From: DASVSL01 sp036388095
Lineage (GTDB): Bacteria > Patescibacteriota > Saccharimonadia > Saccharimonadales > Saccharimonadaceae
Reading direction: 5' to 3'
Assembly (NCBI GenBank): GCA_036388095.1
Contig: DASVSL010000007.1
Span: 1 to 14,727 of the forward strand
Length of the DNA: 14,727 nucleotides
Shown: in pieces, positions 6,364 through 11,870 of the stretch
Numbering within the stretch: position 1 is the first letter of the stretch
Layout: the number at the start of each line of letters is the position of its first letter
The notes under the pieces: generated by a model
The model's database searches: none
Seen by the model: the letters and a program-made list of their open reading frames with translations, nothing else
Told to the model about the DNA's origin: nothing
Program-made: the position numbers and the translations under genes

Positions 6364-6579
6364 ATGATTCAAGTCACCCGAAAAGATGGCAACGAGGCCA
6401 ACGAGAACCTGATTCGCCGCTTCAACCGTAAGGTGTTGCAGAGCGGAGTTCTTTCGACCGTCAAGGCCGGCCAGCGCTTCAACAAGCCAATTAGCAAGCC
6501 AGAACGCCGCAAAAAAGCGATTATCCGCCGTGCCCGCAAGGCCGACAAATTGCTTAAAACCCGCATGGGCTTACGCTAA
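6364..6579 (+). CDS. rpsU: 30S ribosomal protein S21
   Basis: Small basic protein of the 30S subunit, placed near the anti-Shine-Dalgarno end of 16S rRNA, where it aids initiation. The 71-aa product shows the family pattern: a central NLIRRFNRKVLQSGVL segment, then the basic KPERRKKAIIRRARKADKL helix. The length is normal for S21. There is no Shine-Dalgarno before the ATG; a weak promoter lies just upstream. yqeY follows 162 bases downstream on the same strand, and rpsU and yqeY are neighbours in many bacteria. A run of six A in the gene is intact. Confidence 0.93.
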   Translation: MIQVTRKDGNEANENLIRRFNRKVLQSGVLSTVKAGQRFNKPISKPERRKKAIIRRARKADKLLKTRMGLR

Positions 6580-6613
6580 GATTATCGGTCGCCGTAGACG
6601 GCACATTTCGCTC

Positions 6614-6676
6614 CAATTCATCCGTTTCGCACTCACCGTACTTCGCTGTACGGCTCGTTTGCGATACTCTGAATTG
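6614..6676 (+). repeat. Nested inverted repeat between rpsU and yqeY
   Basis: Three stems are nested: CAATTCA/TGAATTG (6614-6620 with 6670-6676), TCGCA/TGCGA (6627-6631 with 6660-6664) and CCGTAC/GTACGG (6636-6641 with 6648-6653). A small GCCG-TAGA-CGGC hairpin precedes it near 6590. No T-run follows, so it looks more like an mRNA processing or stability element in an rpsU-yqeY transcript than a terminator. Confidence 0.5.
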
Positions 6677-6741
6677 AAACGAACTGCACTCGTCTACAAC
6701 AACCTTGCTGTGCTAGGCCGTGGACACAAGAAAGGATATGC

Positions 6742-7194
6742 ATGAACCTCAAAGACCAGATCCAAGCCGACCTGAAAACCGCAATGTTAGCGCGGGATGA
6801 ATTTGTCACGACGACGCTACGGGGGCTCAAGGCGGCTATTTTAAACGAAGAAGTTGCGAGAAATATCCGCGACACGGGGTTGGATGACGCCAGCATCGAG
6901 CAGGTCATTGCCCGCGAATCGAAAAAACGCGTCGAAGCCGCTGGCATGTATGAGCAGGGCGGCAACCAGGTAAGTGCTGACAAAGAGCGGGCTGAAAAAG
7001 TGCTGCTCGACAAATACCTGCCGGAGCAGTTAAGCGAAAGCGCTATACAAAGTATAGTAAATGACGTTATTGCTGAGCTGAAACCAGACGGCATGAAAGA
7101 TATGGGTCGAGTCATCGGGGCCGTCAAAACCAAAACGGGCAATGCGGGTGACGGCGCGCTGATCGCTAAATTGGTTAAAACTAAGCTCGGGTAG
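6742..7194 (+). CDS. yqeY: GatB/YqeY domain-containing protein
   Basis: The family resembles the C-terminal tRNA-binding region of the GatB subunit of the tRNA amidotransferase; the free-standing protein's role is not well defined. The 150-aa product has the usual length and motifs: LKDQIQADLKTAMLARD at the N-terminus, TTLRGLKAAILNEEV, VIARESKKRVEAAGMYEQGG, the LDKYLPEQLSE segment (about 89-99), and GMKDMGRVIGAVK near the C-terminus. ATG at 6742 is preceded by AGAAAGGA at a good distance. It follows rpsU with a structured 162-base gap and is probably co-transcribed with it. Confidence 0.92.
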   Translation: MNLKDQIQADLKTAMLARDEFVTTTLRGLKAAILNEEVARNIRDTGLDDASIEQVIARESKKRVEAAGMYEQGGNQVSADKERAEKVLLDKYLPEQLSESAIQSIVNDVIAELKPDGMKDMGRVIGAVKTKTGNAGDGALIAKLVKTKLG

Positions 7195-7211
7195 GATTGC
7201 TCATCCGAGGG

Positions 7212-7240
7212 TTTTCAGCAACTATACATTTTGGTATAAT
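7212..7240 (+). promoter_or_regulatory. Promoter for a small structured RNA
   Basis: TTTTCA (7212-7217), a 17-base spacer and a perfect TATAAT (7235-7240) preceded by TGG, i.e. an extended -10. Transcription should start near 7247. No coding frame follows. Confidence 0.65.
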
Positions 7241-7246
7241 TACCGT

Positions 7247-7320
7247 AAAGGTTCCCACTGACTAAAAGAGCCCCCGGGCTCTTCTCCTGAGGAGATAGGT
7301 CGGTGGGTCATTTATTTTTT
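7247..7320 (+). ncRNA. Candidate small RNA with a three-way junction and U-tract
   Basis: P1 pairs CCCACTGAC (7254-7262) with GTCGGTGGG (7299-7307), nine pairs, one G-T. Inside it P2 is AAGAGCC-CCCG-GGCTCTT (7266-7283) and P3 is CTCC-TGA-GGAG (7284-7294), stacked without a gap. The U-rich TTTATTTTTT (7311-7320) follows P1. Promoter, compact fold and terminator together suggest an independent transcript of about 74 nt. It does not fit tRNA (no T-loop motif) or hammerhead (no CUGANGA/GAAA core). It could also be only an elaborate terminator of yqeY. Confidence 0.5.
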
Positions 7321-7975
7321 CAGTACCATTCTCTAGTACCACGACGAAACATATCAAAATCGGTCATTGGTAGATCACCTAGGGCGGTGAGTGGCCGCAG
7401 CTCGTTCCTTTCTAGGGATACGTATTTTGACCACGCTAGATAGTCCGCCAACTGACCATTGAAATCGGACAATGTTCGATGAAAATAAATACGATACGGT
7501 TTACCTAATTTTTTTAACTCAGGTTTAAGTTCACCTAAGAAAGCCTTCTGGTCTTTCTTAGTCAGTGCTTTATCAAATACGATCACAACCTTATCGTATC
7601 CATCTGTTTTCCATCCTACAATGAATCTTATGAGTGTTAGACCAAGCTTGCCATAAAAGGCGGCGGAATTTTGTAAAGTGGGTGTGTTTTTGTCTTTTGG
7701 GCATGAATATAATGAACTGAAACGTCATTTTTCATGTTAGCAATTTGAGAAACGACTTGGTTACGGGTGGTTTGAAGGTCTTCGCTGGCATGAAAGTACT
7801 CGATATCGCTGCCAGTCTCTAGCATCATGTATTTCAATTTTTGTAATCGTTGCGACACTTCCAACGGTCTTTCGGTTACGACCGCAGCGAGGACGTAATA
7901 TAAGGTTCCTTTTCGACTGAAATCGAGATTCCCTGACTCATCTAGAAAGACGTATACGGTTTTTGATTCTGGCAT
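7320..7975 (-). pseudogene. DUF3800 family protein, broken by a single-base frameshift
   Basis: Two frames give parts of one DUF3800 protein, a family with an RNase H-like fold and unknown function. The N-terminal part (from ATG 7975) has YVFLDESGNLDFS (8-20, the DESG signature), YYVLAAVV and FHASEDLQTTRNQV (61-74). The C-terminal frame gives VVIVFDKALTKKDQ, YRIYFHRTLSDFNG and QLADYLAW, the family's last conserved block. Adding one base at the CCC at 7680-7682 (coding strand) joins them through TLQNSAAFYGKLGLTLIRFI to give about 218 aa, a normal size. The gene ends on the U-tract of the small RNA. It has no Shine-Dalgarno; CCTCC lies before the ATG instead. Decay and sequencing error are both possible. 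Confidence 0.7.
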
Positions 7976-7988
7976 AAGTATGGAGGAT

Positions 7989-8016
7989 ATTTTAGCAGTA
8001 TCGGCATTGTTCTAAA
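7989..8016 (-). promoter_or_regulatory. Possible promoter of the DUF3800 gene
   Basis: On the minus strand TTTAGA (8011-8016), a 16-base spacer and TAAAAT (7989-7994), 13 bases before the ATG. This would leave only a few bases of leader, consistent with the missing Shine-Dalgarno. Confidence 0.4.
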
Positions 8017-8035
8017 GATCCAGAATCAAATCACA

Positions 8036-8087
8036 CTTCTTGTGACCAAGAAGCAACTCCTACTTTTGGTCATTGCCTCAAAAGTAG
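8036..8087. repeat. Two perfect hairpins left of the large inverted duplication
   Basis: CTTCTTG-TGAC-CAAGAAG (8036-8053) and CTACTTTTG (8060-8068) with CAAAAGTAG (8079-8087), 10-base loop. Smaller hairpins continue to the right (CGGC-TGTCAG-GCCG and ACCAG-A-CTGGT, up to about 8145). No T-run follows on the plus strand; on the minus strand the sequence after the first hairpin is moderately T-rich. Confidence 0.6.
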
Positions 8088-8141
8088 CAAAACGGCTAGT
8101 CCCGGCTGTCAGGCCGCCAGGAACGTCACGAACAACCAGAC

Positions 8142-8480
8142 TGGTGCTGCGGAACGAACCTTGGCCTTTAGCCAAGAACCGGTCAAAATTCATTTATCAG
8201 ATGAATAATTTTGGCATGTCCTCGCACATGATTCAGTCAGCTTGCCCGCGCCACTCTTGGGGCCGGACAGAGGGACGGTTACAACTGATGACTATTTTTA
8301 TTCGCCTATGGCGAAGTAATAATCGCAGTCAACTACTGCCGGGTATCTGTTCGTGCCCGAGGTCGGCTGCGGTGAATTCAGTGAATCACTTGCGAGGACA
8401 TGTCAAAAACATGCAACTAATAAAGTGGTTTTTGGCCGGTTCTTGGGCCTTCGAGGGCCAAGGTTCGTTCCGCAGCACCA
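8142..8480. repeat. Large imperfect inverted duplication in a gene-free region
   Basis: The outer 25 bases (8142-8166) are an exact reverse complement of 8456-8480. Inward, the arms stay clearly related with substitutions to about 8225 and 8391: CCAAGAACCGG, CAAAA and CATGTCCTCGCA are shared. The inner parts are more diverged but keep GATTCA, CCGC, GGG and ACAGA in the same order down to the centre CGCC-TAT-GGCG near 8302-8312. Each arm also holds its own hairpins, e.g. CTTGGC-CTTTA-GCCAAG on the left with a differing but still pairing counterpart on the right. It is thus either two inverted copies of a structured element of about 165 bases, or one very long hairpin. No transposase or reverse transcriptase is nearby. 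Frames crossing it show no protein character. Confidence 0.75.
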
Positions 8481-8536
8481 CTGAAAATTTGCCGTCAGAC
8501 GGACCCGGCGAGCGAGCAGCTACCCTAGCTACTACA

Positions 8537-8678
8537 CCCCATGAAACAGGTTTCATGGGGACCCCAGGTTTTGCCTCTTTTACGCAATAATAAAAAGAAG
8601 AACCTGGTTCTGGGTCACCAGAACATGCGACTTTGCAGCAATGCACAAAAGAAAAATATGGTTCTAGATTTCCAGAAC
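8537..8678 (-). repeat. Row of strong hairpins, terminator-like on the minus strand
   Basis: CCCCATGAAAC-AG-GTTTCATGGGG (8537-8560) is an 11-bp perfect palindrome. GTTCTGG-GTCA-CCAGAAC (8607-8624) and the related GTTCT...AGAAC (8661-8678) follow; read on the minus strand they are trailed by TTCTTCTTTTTATT and ATATTTTTCTTTTG. They may be successive terminators for transcription leaving the membrane-protein genes at 9432-8788. The last two share the TGGTTCT...CCAGAAC core and are likely duplicates. Confidence 0.55.
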
Positions 8679-8715
8679 AAAGTAGCCTGTCTGCGCAGCA
8701 AACACTACTAATTAT

Positions 8716-8772
8716 CCGCACCCACAAACCTGAAATAGTTTCAGAACTCTGGGTGCGGGAGACAGAGGAGTC
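8716..8772 (-). repeat. CCGCACCCA/TGGGTGCGG hairpin element, copy 1
   Basis: CCGCACCCA (8716-8724) pairs perfectly with TGGGTGCGG (8750-8758), with an inner CTGAAA-TAG-TTTCAG hairpin. It is followed on the plus strand by GAGACAGAGGAGTCTG. The stretch from AGAACT to GACAGAG matches copy 2 near 11900-11923 with one difference. Both copies lie just past the stop of a minus-strand accessory gene. There is no T-run. Confidence 0.65.
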
Positions 8773-8787
8773 TGTTCCTGCCGGGGG

Positions 8788-9090
8788 TCATCTTGGGTCC
8801 ATGAGCTCCTTGAAGAAGCAGAGCCTAAGGTGACGTACAGCAAGGCCAACGCCAAGCGTGAATACAGCGAGGAAGACAGTGAACATTGAAATATGCGGCT
8901 GGTCAGCCTGCGCTGAAACGGGCACGGATAGATCTTGGATACAGCTGAGAGTCGTCAAGCAGATGAACAGGAGACCGAAGAATCGGTACAGTACCCATAG
9001 CAAGAAACTCGTCGAGATACGGATAAAGCGCTTGGCGGTCGACCGCTGTAGGGTGTATCGCGGGGCAGGTGCCACAGGCTCGTGAGCCAT
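8788..9090 (-). CDS. Small membrane protein, 100 aa, two membrane segments
   Basis: ATG at 9090 has GGAGG five bases upstream, so the start is firm. Residues 1-25 are polar and basic (PRYTLQRSTAKRFIR). A hydrophobic segment spans about 28-50 (SFLLWVLYRFFGLLFICLTT), then a polar loop with DLSVPVSAQADQPH, then a second hydrophobic segment about 68-86 (MFTVFLAVFTLGVGL) and a short basic end. By the positive-inside rule both ends are probably cytoplasmic. It starts 29 bases after the restored end of the other small membrane gene (9432-9120), so the two are likely one operon and may form a pair. The family is unknown. Confidence 0.65.
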   Translation of the reverse strand: MAHEPVAPAPRYTLQRSTAKRFIRISTSFLLWVLYRFFGLLFICLTTLSCIQDLSVPVSAQADQPHISMFTVFLAVFTLGVGLAVRHLRLCFFKELMDPR

Positions 9091-9119
9091 TGTTCCTCCA
9101 GTGGGTAGGACTGGTGTGG

Positions 9120-9432
9120 TCAGAGCTTGCCACGCACTAAAGCTTGGAATTCCATCCGCAAGCTAGCGTAGGACGTCAAGCGATCGATCACAAGGAAGCC
9201 ATGGACGATCATCAAGATGCCAAAAAAAAGCTGCCGTGTAGGCGTAGCTTGTGGGCTTTGCGATGACGAACGCAAGGCACGCAACCGCAGTAGTGACAAA
9301 GCACGCCAGGAACACTAGCGCCCAACTGAGCTGGTGCGTTGTGCGCCTAATGCTGGCTCGGATCTCTCTTCGCTCCAAGTCTTCGGACGTCATCATCTTC
9401 GGCTGCTCGTGGTTGAGCGTGTAGTCGGGCAT
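9120..9432 (-). pseudogene. Small membrane protein with an A8/T8 tract frameshift
   Basis: ATG at 9432 follows GAGACAGAGGAG at a good distance. The frame gives MPDYTLNHEQPKMMTSEDLE, a basic helix, and a membrane segment about 36-58 (SWALVFLACFVTTAVACLAF). At a run of eight T on the coding strand (A-run 9222-9229) the frame leaves the protein-like path and ends at 9163. With one T fewer it reads AAFFGILMIVHGFLVIDRLT and then YASLRMEFQALVRGKL, ending with TGA at 9120-9122: a second membrane segment and a charged tail, 103 aa in all. The restored stop fits well with the next gene at 9090. The 8-base tract could be a phase-variable switch, a site of transcriptional slippage, a decay mutation or a sequencing error. 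Confidence 0.65.
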
Positions 9433-9453
9433 GTCAGTCTCCTCTGTCTCGGT

Positions 9454-9472
9454 GCCGTACGATGTGTACGGC
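9454..9472 (-). promoter_or_regulatory. Leader hairpin before the 9432 gene
   Basis: GCCGTAC and GTACGGC form a perfect 7-bp stem with a 5-base loop, a few bases upstream of the GAGACAGAGGAG ribosome-binding site in an 88-nt leader. It could affect access of the ribosome or protect the 5' region. Confidence 0.45.
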
Positions 9473-9526
9473 GGTGGAAAGGGCGTGGGCTCGGTCACGG
9501 CAAAGTCGCGAGAGTCTATCAATACT

Positions 9527-9555
9527 ATTATAGCAAAATATACATGTTTTGTCAA
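9527..9555 (-). promoter_or_regulatory. Consensus promoter of the membrane-protein operon
   Basis: On the minus strand: TTGACA (9550-9555), a 17-base spacer and TATAAT (9527-9532), a perfect match to the sigma70 consensus at both boxes. Its -35 lies on the same bases as the -35 of the divergent adk promoter. Confidence 0.88.
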
Positions 9556-9578
9556 TGTGGGGCGCGGACAGGTACAAT
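9549..9578 (+). promoter_or_regulatory. Leaderless promoter of adk
   Basis: TTGTCA (9549-9554), an 18-base spacer and TACAAT (9573-9578), which ends six bases before the ATG at 9585. Transcription should start at the A of the ATG. The -35 overlaps the divergent consensus -35 by five bases, so RNA polymerase cannot occupy both promoters at once. Confidence 0.7.
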
Positions 9579-9584
9579 AGCCAT

Positions 9585-10136
9585 ATGATTATATTCTTCG
9601 GTCCGGCCGGCAGCGGTAAAAGCGTCCAAGGTCAAATCTTATCGGCACGTCATGACTGGCGCTGGCTAAGTGCCGGACAGCTGCTGCGCGACAGCCACGA
9701 CCCAGAACTATTAAAAGAAATGAGCAGCGGCGACCTGGTCAGCGAAGACCGCGTCAACGCCATCATGAAAGACGCGTTGCTGCGGGCGAAAGGCATCGAC
9801 AAAGTCGTCCTCGACGGCTACCCCCGACGGCTGACCCAGGCAAAATGGCTGGTCGAGACCGAGCCGGAACACGAACGCTCCATCAAGATGATCATCGTTC
9901 TCGAAGTGCCACAAAGCGAAATTTTGCGGCGGCTCGACCTGCGCGGCCGAGCCGACGACACGCCCGAGGTCATCGAAAAGCGGCTGCAGATGTACCGCAG
10001 CGATATTTACCCGATTTTAGATTACGTCAACGACCTCCATATTCCCATCACACACCTCGACGGAACCGGGACAGTCGGGCAGGTGCACGACCGTATTCAG
10101 GCGGAACTTGCCAGTCACGATCTGATAAAAACATAA
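9585..10136 (+). CDS. adk: Adenylate kinase (short-LID form)
   Basis: Interconverts ATP + AMP and 2 ADP in the cytoplasm. The 183-aa product begins with the P-loop GPAGSGKS (6-13), has the AMP-binding region (WLSAGQLLRDS), the LDGYPRRLTQ motif corresponding to FDGFPRT in classic enzymes, and the Arg-rich RGRADDTPEVIEKRLQMYR region that closes the active site. The LID is short, without the four zinc-binding Cys residues. The start at 9585 is preferred to an upstream ATG at 9549 because the P-loop then sits at the usual distance from the N-terminus and a -10 box lies six bases before it. No Shine-Dalgarno is present. Another nucleoside monophosphate kinase cannot be ruled out. In many bacteria adk lies next to map; here a small minus-strand gene sits between them. 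Confidence 0.88.
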   Translation: MIIFFGPAGSGKSVQGQILSARHDWRWLSAGQLLRDSHDPELLKEMSSGDLVSEDRVNAIMKDALLRAKGIDKVVLDGYPRRLTQAKWLVETEPEHERSIKMIIVLEVPQSEILRRLDLRGRADDTPEVIEKRLQMYRSDIYPILDYVNDLHIPITHLDGTGTVGQVHDRIQAELASHDLIKT

Positions 10137-10172
10137 AAATATGGCTCCAGGCGAGGTAAATAGCCTGGAGCC
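10135..10172 (-). terminator. Intrinsic terminator of the 10414-10178 gene
   Basis: GGCTCCAGGC (10143-10152) pairs perfectly with GCCTGGAGCC (10163-10172). On the minus strand it is followed by ATATTTTT (A5 at 10135-10139 on the plus strand). It starts five bases after the TGA of the minus-strand gene. The T-run overlaps the adk stop codon, so it may also end adk transcription. Confidence 0.8.
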
Positions 10173-10177
10173 GGGGC

Positions 10178-10414
10178 TCACCTTCGGTCTTTGCTTCGGA
10201 ACGTACGAGCAACGCGCTCGATCTCAGCGATGTTGGCGCCTGGTCTGGGCCATACATCGATCACGAACGTTTCACCCCTAGTGCCGTCGTGGGAACGACG
10301 AGATGAGCGGACCCTGTTGATTCGTGATACGCGTTCGATGTCGTCGCGACGTTCGAGGTTCGTTTTGACCTCCTTGGCATTTCTCTCTGTAGGATACGAG
10401 AATCGCTTGGGCAT
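10178..10414 (-). CDS. Small basic hypothetical protein, 78 aa
   Basis: The start at 10414 is chosen because AAAGG lies six bases upstream; the frame extends upstream to 10477, but that part overlaps the promoter. The product is highly charged: MPKRFSYPTERNAKEVKTNL, RRDDIERVSRINRVRSSRRS, a short strand GETFVIDVWPRPG and a helix AEIERVARTFRSKDRR. The charge suggests binding to nucleic acid or ribosomes, but no motif is recognised. It has its own TTGACA promoter and terminator, so it is a self-contained unit set between adk and map on the opposite strand. Confidence 0.65.
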   Translation of the reverse strand: MPKRFSYPTERNAKEVKTNLERRDDIERVSRINRVRSSRRSHDGTRGETFVIDVWPRPGANIAEIERVARTFRSKDRR

Positions 10415-10448
10415 GACGTGCCTTTCTGTCGAAGGTGCGAACATTTCC

Positions 10449-10477
10449 ATTATGAAATAGTAAATTACATATGTCAA
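10449..10477 (-). promoter_or_regulatory. Promoter of the 10414-10178 gene
   Basis: On the minus strand: TTGACA (10472-10477), a 17-base spacer and CATAAT (10449-10454). Transcription would start near 10442, giving a leader of about 28 nt that contains the AAAGG ribosome-binding site. Confidence 0.8.
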
Positions 10478-10486
10478 ATCAGCGCC

Positions 10487-10495
10487 TGTTATAGT
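10487..10495 (+). promoter_or_regulatory. Extended -10 of the leaderless map promoter
   Basis: TGT directly before TATAGT (10490-10495) forms an extended -10; the ATG follows after seven bases. No good -35 is seen; TTACAT at 10465-10470 is 19 bases away. It is divergent from, and close to, the minus-strand promoter at 10449-10477. Confidence 0.55.
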
Positions 10496-10502
10496 AAAGG
10501 CG

Positions 10503-11252
10503 ATGAAGCCGAAAACAAATGCCGAAATTGACGCTATGCGCGAAGGCGGGCAACTGCTGGCGACGATTTTACGTGACTTAAAAAAACAGGCGCTAGCTGG
10601 TGTCAGCGAACTCGAATTGGACGCCTGGGTGGCGCGCGAAATTACCGGCTATGGGGCCGAGGCGACGTACCACACCAGTGAGGTTAATTTTCCGGGCGTT
10701 ATTTGCATCTCGGTCAACGACGCCGTCGTGCACAGTATTCCGACTGAATATGTATTACGGCCCGGCGATGTTGCCTCATTTGACCTTGTTATTGGCTGGA
10801 AGGGGATGAAAACTGACAGTGCCTTTAGTATGGTCATCGGCGATCAGATGACGCCCGATACGAAACGGCTACTTGAAACGACCGAACGGTCACTGTACGC
10901 GGGGATCGACGCCATTACCGGCCCGGTGCGGATCGGTGATATCAGTGCGGCTATCGAGGTAGTTTTGACGGCTGGCAAGCTGGGTATCGTCCGCGAGCTA
11001 GTCGGGCACGGCATTGGCCACAGCATGCACGAAGCACCCGACGTGCCGAACTACGGTCGCGCTGGAAGTGGGCCGTTACTGAGCGTCGGCGATACCATTG
11101 CGATCGAACCGATGGCGACACTCGGCAAAGCGTCGATTTACACCGACCGCGACGGTTGGACAATATCGACCCGCGACGGCAGCCGCGCCGCGCATTTTGA
11201 GCACACCGTCATGGTGCTGGACGATGGCGTCGAGATATTGACAAAATTATAG
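10503..11252 (+). CDS. map: Type I methionine aminopeptidase
   Basis: Removes the initiator Met from nascent proteins with small second residues, in the cytoplasm near the ribosome exit. The 249-aa product has the pita-bread fold motifs and all five metal ligands expected of the family: Asp94 (SFDLVIGW), Asp105 (KTDSAFS), His169 (GHGIGHSMHEAPDVPNYG), Glu202 (IAIEPM) and Glu233 (HFEHTVMV). His77 (NDAVVHSIP) matches the conserved active-site His. There is no N-terminal zinc-finger extension, so it is the short bacterial type. The ATG has no Shine-Dalgarno and follows a -10 box by seven bases. A run of seven A early in the gene is in frame. Confidence 0.95.
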   Translation: MKPKTNAEIDAMREGGQLLATILRDLKKQALAGVSELELDAWVAREITGYGAEATYHTSEVNFPGVICISVNDAVVHSIPTEYVLRPGDVASFDLVIGWKGMKTDSAFSMVIGDQMTPDTKRLLETTERSLYAGIDAITGPVRIGDISAAIEVVLTAGKLGIVRELVGHGIGHSMHEAPDVPNYGRAGSGPLLSVGDTIAIEPMATLGKASIYTDRDGWTISTRDGSRAAHFEHTVMVLDDGVEILTKL

Positions 11253-11369
11253 ATAAATAGCAATATAGCTCTTACAACTGAGCATCGCTTCGTTGCAATC
11301 GGTCGCCAAGCCGGCGGATCGATCGTTCTTACCAGAAAAGATTGTCAGATGGATTGTTTCGCCCGATGA

Positions 11370-11408
11370 GATCGATGCGGCTCAGCGACGACTGACACGC
11401 ATCTGATC
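11370..11408 (+). promoter_or_regulatory. Long hairpin upstream of the 11454 gene
   Basis: GATC+GATGCG (11370-11379) pairs with CGCATC+GATC (11398-11408, one bulged T), and inside it TCAG-CGACGA-CTGA (11382-11395) forms an apical hairpin. The gap 11253-11453 holds no gene I can support and no clear promoter; this hairpin is its main feature and may be part of the leader of the next gene. Confidence 0.45.
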
Positions 11409-11453
11409 GATGCGCCGGTTTCGTACTGATGTCATCCTATACGAGGAGACGAC

Positions 11454-11798
11454 GTGGAATTAACGATGACGCAACTGTTTATGGTCGCTGTGAGTACGAT
11501 TGTCATGATCGTCATCTCGGAATACATCATGCGGAGCGGCTTGTCAGCCAATATGAGGTGCAGGATAAGTAATCACACCGTGGCGGAAGATGATACGCAT
11601 ATCCAGCGGTACGTCCGCTATCGCATGCTTAGTCTCTTGCGGAATATCGCGTATATTGGGCTGGCGAGCTCGCTGATGAAGACGATTGGGACGGGTCTTA
11701 TTGTATACGCAGTCATGGGGCTCGTTGGTGCCCTCTGCGATACTTTCTGCGTTGCACCGCAGTGCCCAACCTGTGACGAACAGCTACGCTCGTCGTAG
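11454..11798 (+). CDS. Small membrane protein with C-terminal CxxC, 114 aa
   Basis: A GTG start at 11454 follows GAGGAG (11443-11448) by five bases, which decides the start. A hydrophobic segment covers about residues 7-25 (QLFMVAVSTIVMIVISEYIM), then a polar and basic middle (MRCRISNHTVAEDDTHIQRY), then a second hydrophobic region about 65-93 (IAYIGLASSLMKTIGTGLIV, VMGLVGAL) and a Cys-rich end CVAPQCPTCDEQL. CPTC could bind a metal or form a disulfide. The family is not recognised. A good terminator follows at 11827. It is the only plus-strand accessory gene with a Shine-Dalgarno and GTG start in this part. Confidence 0.7.
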   Translation: MELTMTQLFMVAVSTIVMIVISEYIMRSGLSANMRCRISNHTVAEDDTHIQRYVRYRMLSLLRNIAYIGLASSLMKTIGTGLIVYAVMGLVGALCDTFCVAPQCPTCDEQLRSS

Positions 11799-11826
11799 CC
11801 AGCACCTTTTGGTCCTTAGGGGCCCA

Positions 11827-11860
11827 CCCGCGCTGTTAGTAGCAGCGCGGGTTATTTATT
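11827..11860 (+). terminator. Intrinsic terminator of the 11454-11798 gene
   Basis: CCCGCGCTG (11827-11835) pairs perfectly with CAGCGCGGG (11843-11851) and is followed by TTATTTATT. Confidence 0.85.
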
Positions 11861-11870
11861 GAGGATAGTT

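Noticed and set aside
7247..7320. Hammerhead ribozyme or tRNA
   Set aside because: A CTGA sequence occurs, but there is no CUGANGA/GAAA core with a cleavage triplet, and no T-loop or cloverleaf.
8142..8480. Retron msr-msd or CRISPR array
   Set aside because: No reverse transcriptase, no Cas genes and no regularly spaced direct repeats; only inverted repeats are seen.
8042..8590. Open frame of 182 codons (GTG start) across the inverted duplication
   Set aside because: No Shine-Dalgarno, composition unlike a protein, and it runs through hairpins on the plus strand. The VLRNEPWP peptide it shares with the opposite-strand frame is only the inverted repeat read twice.
8386..8727. Minus-strand frame of 113 codons in the same region
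   Set aside because: Cys-rich, no ribosome-binding site, and crosses several perfect hairpins; a product of the repeat structure.
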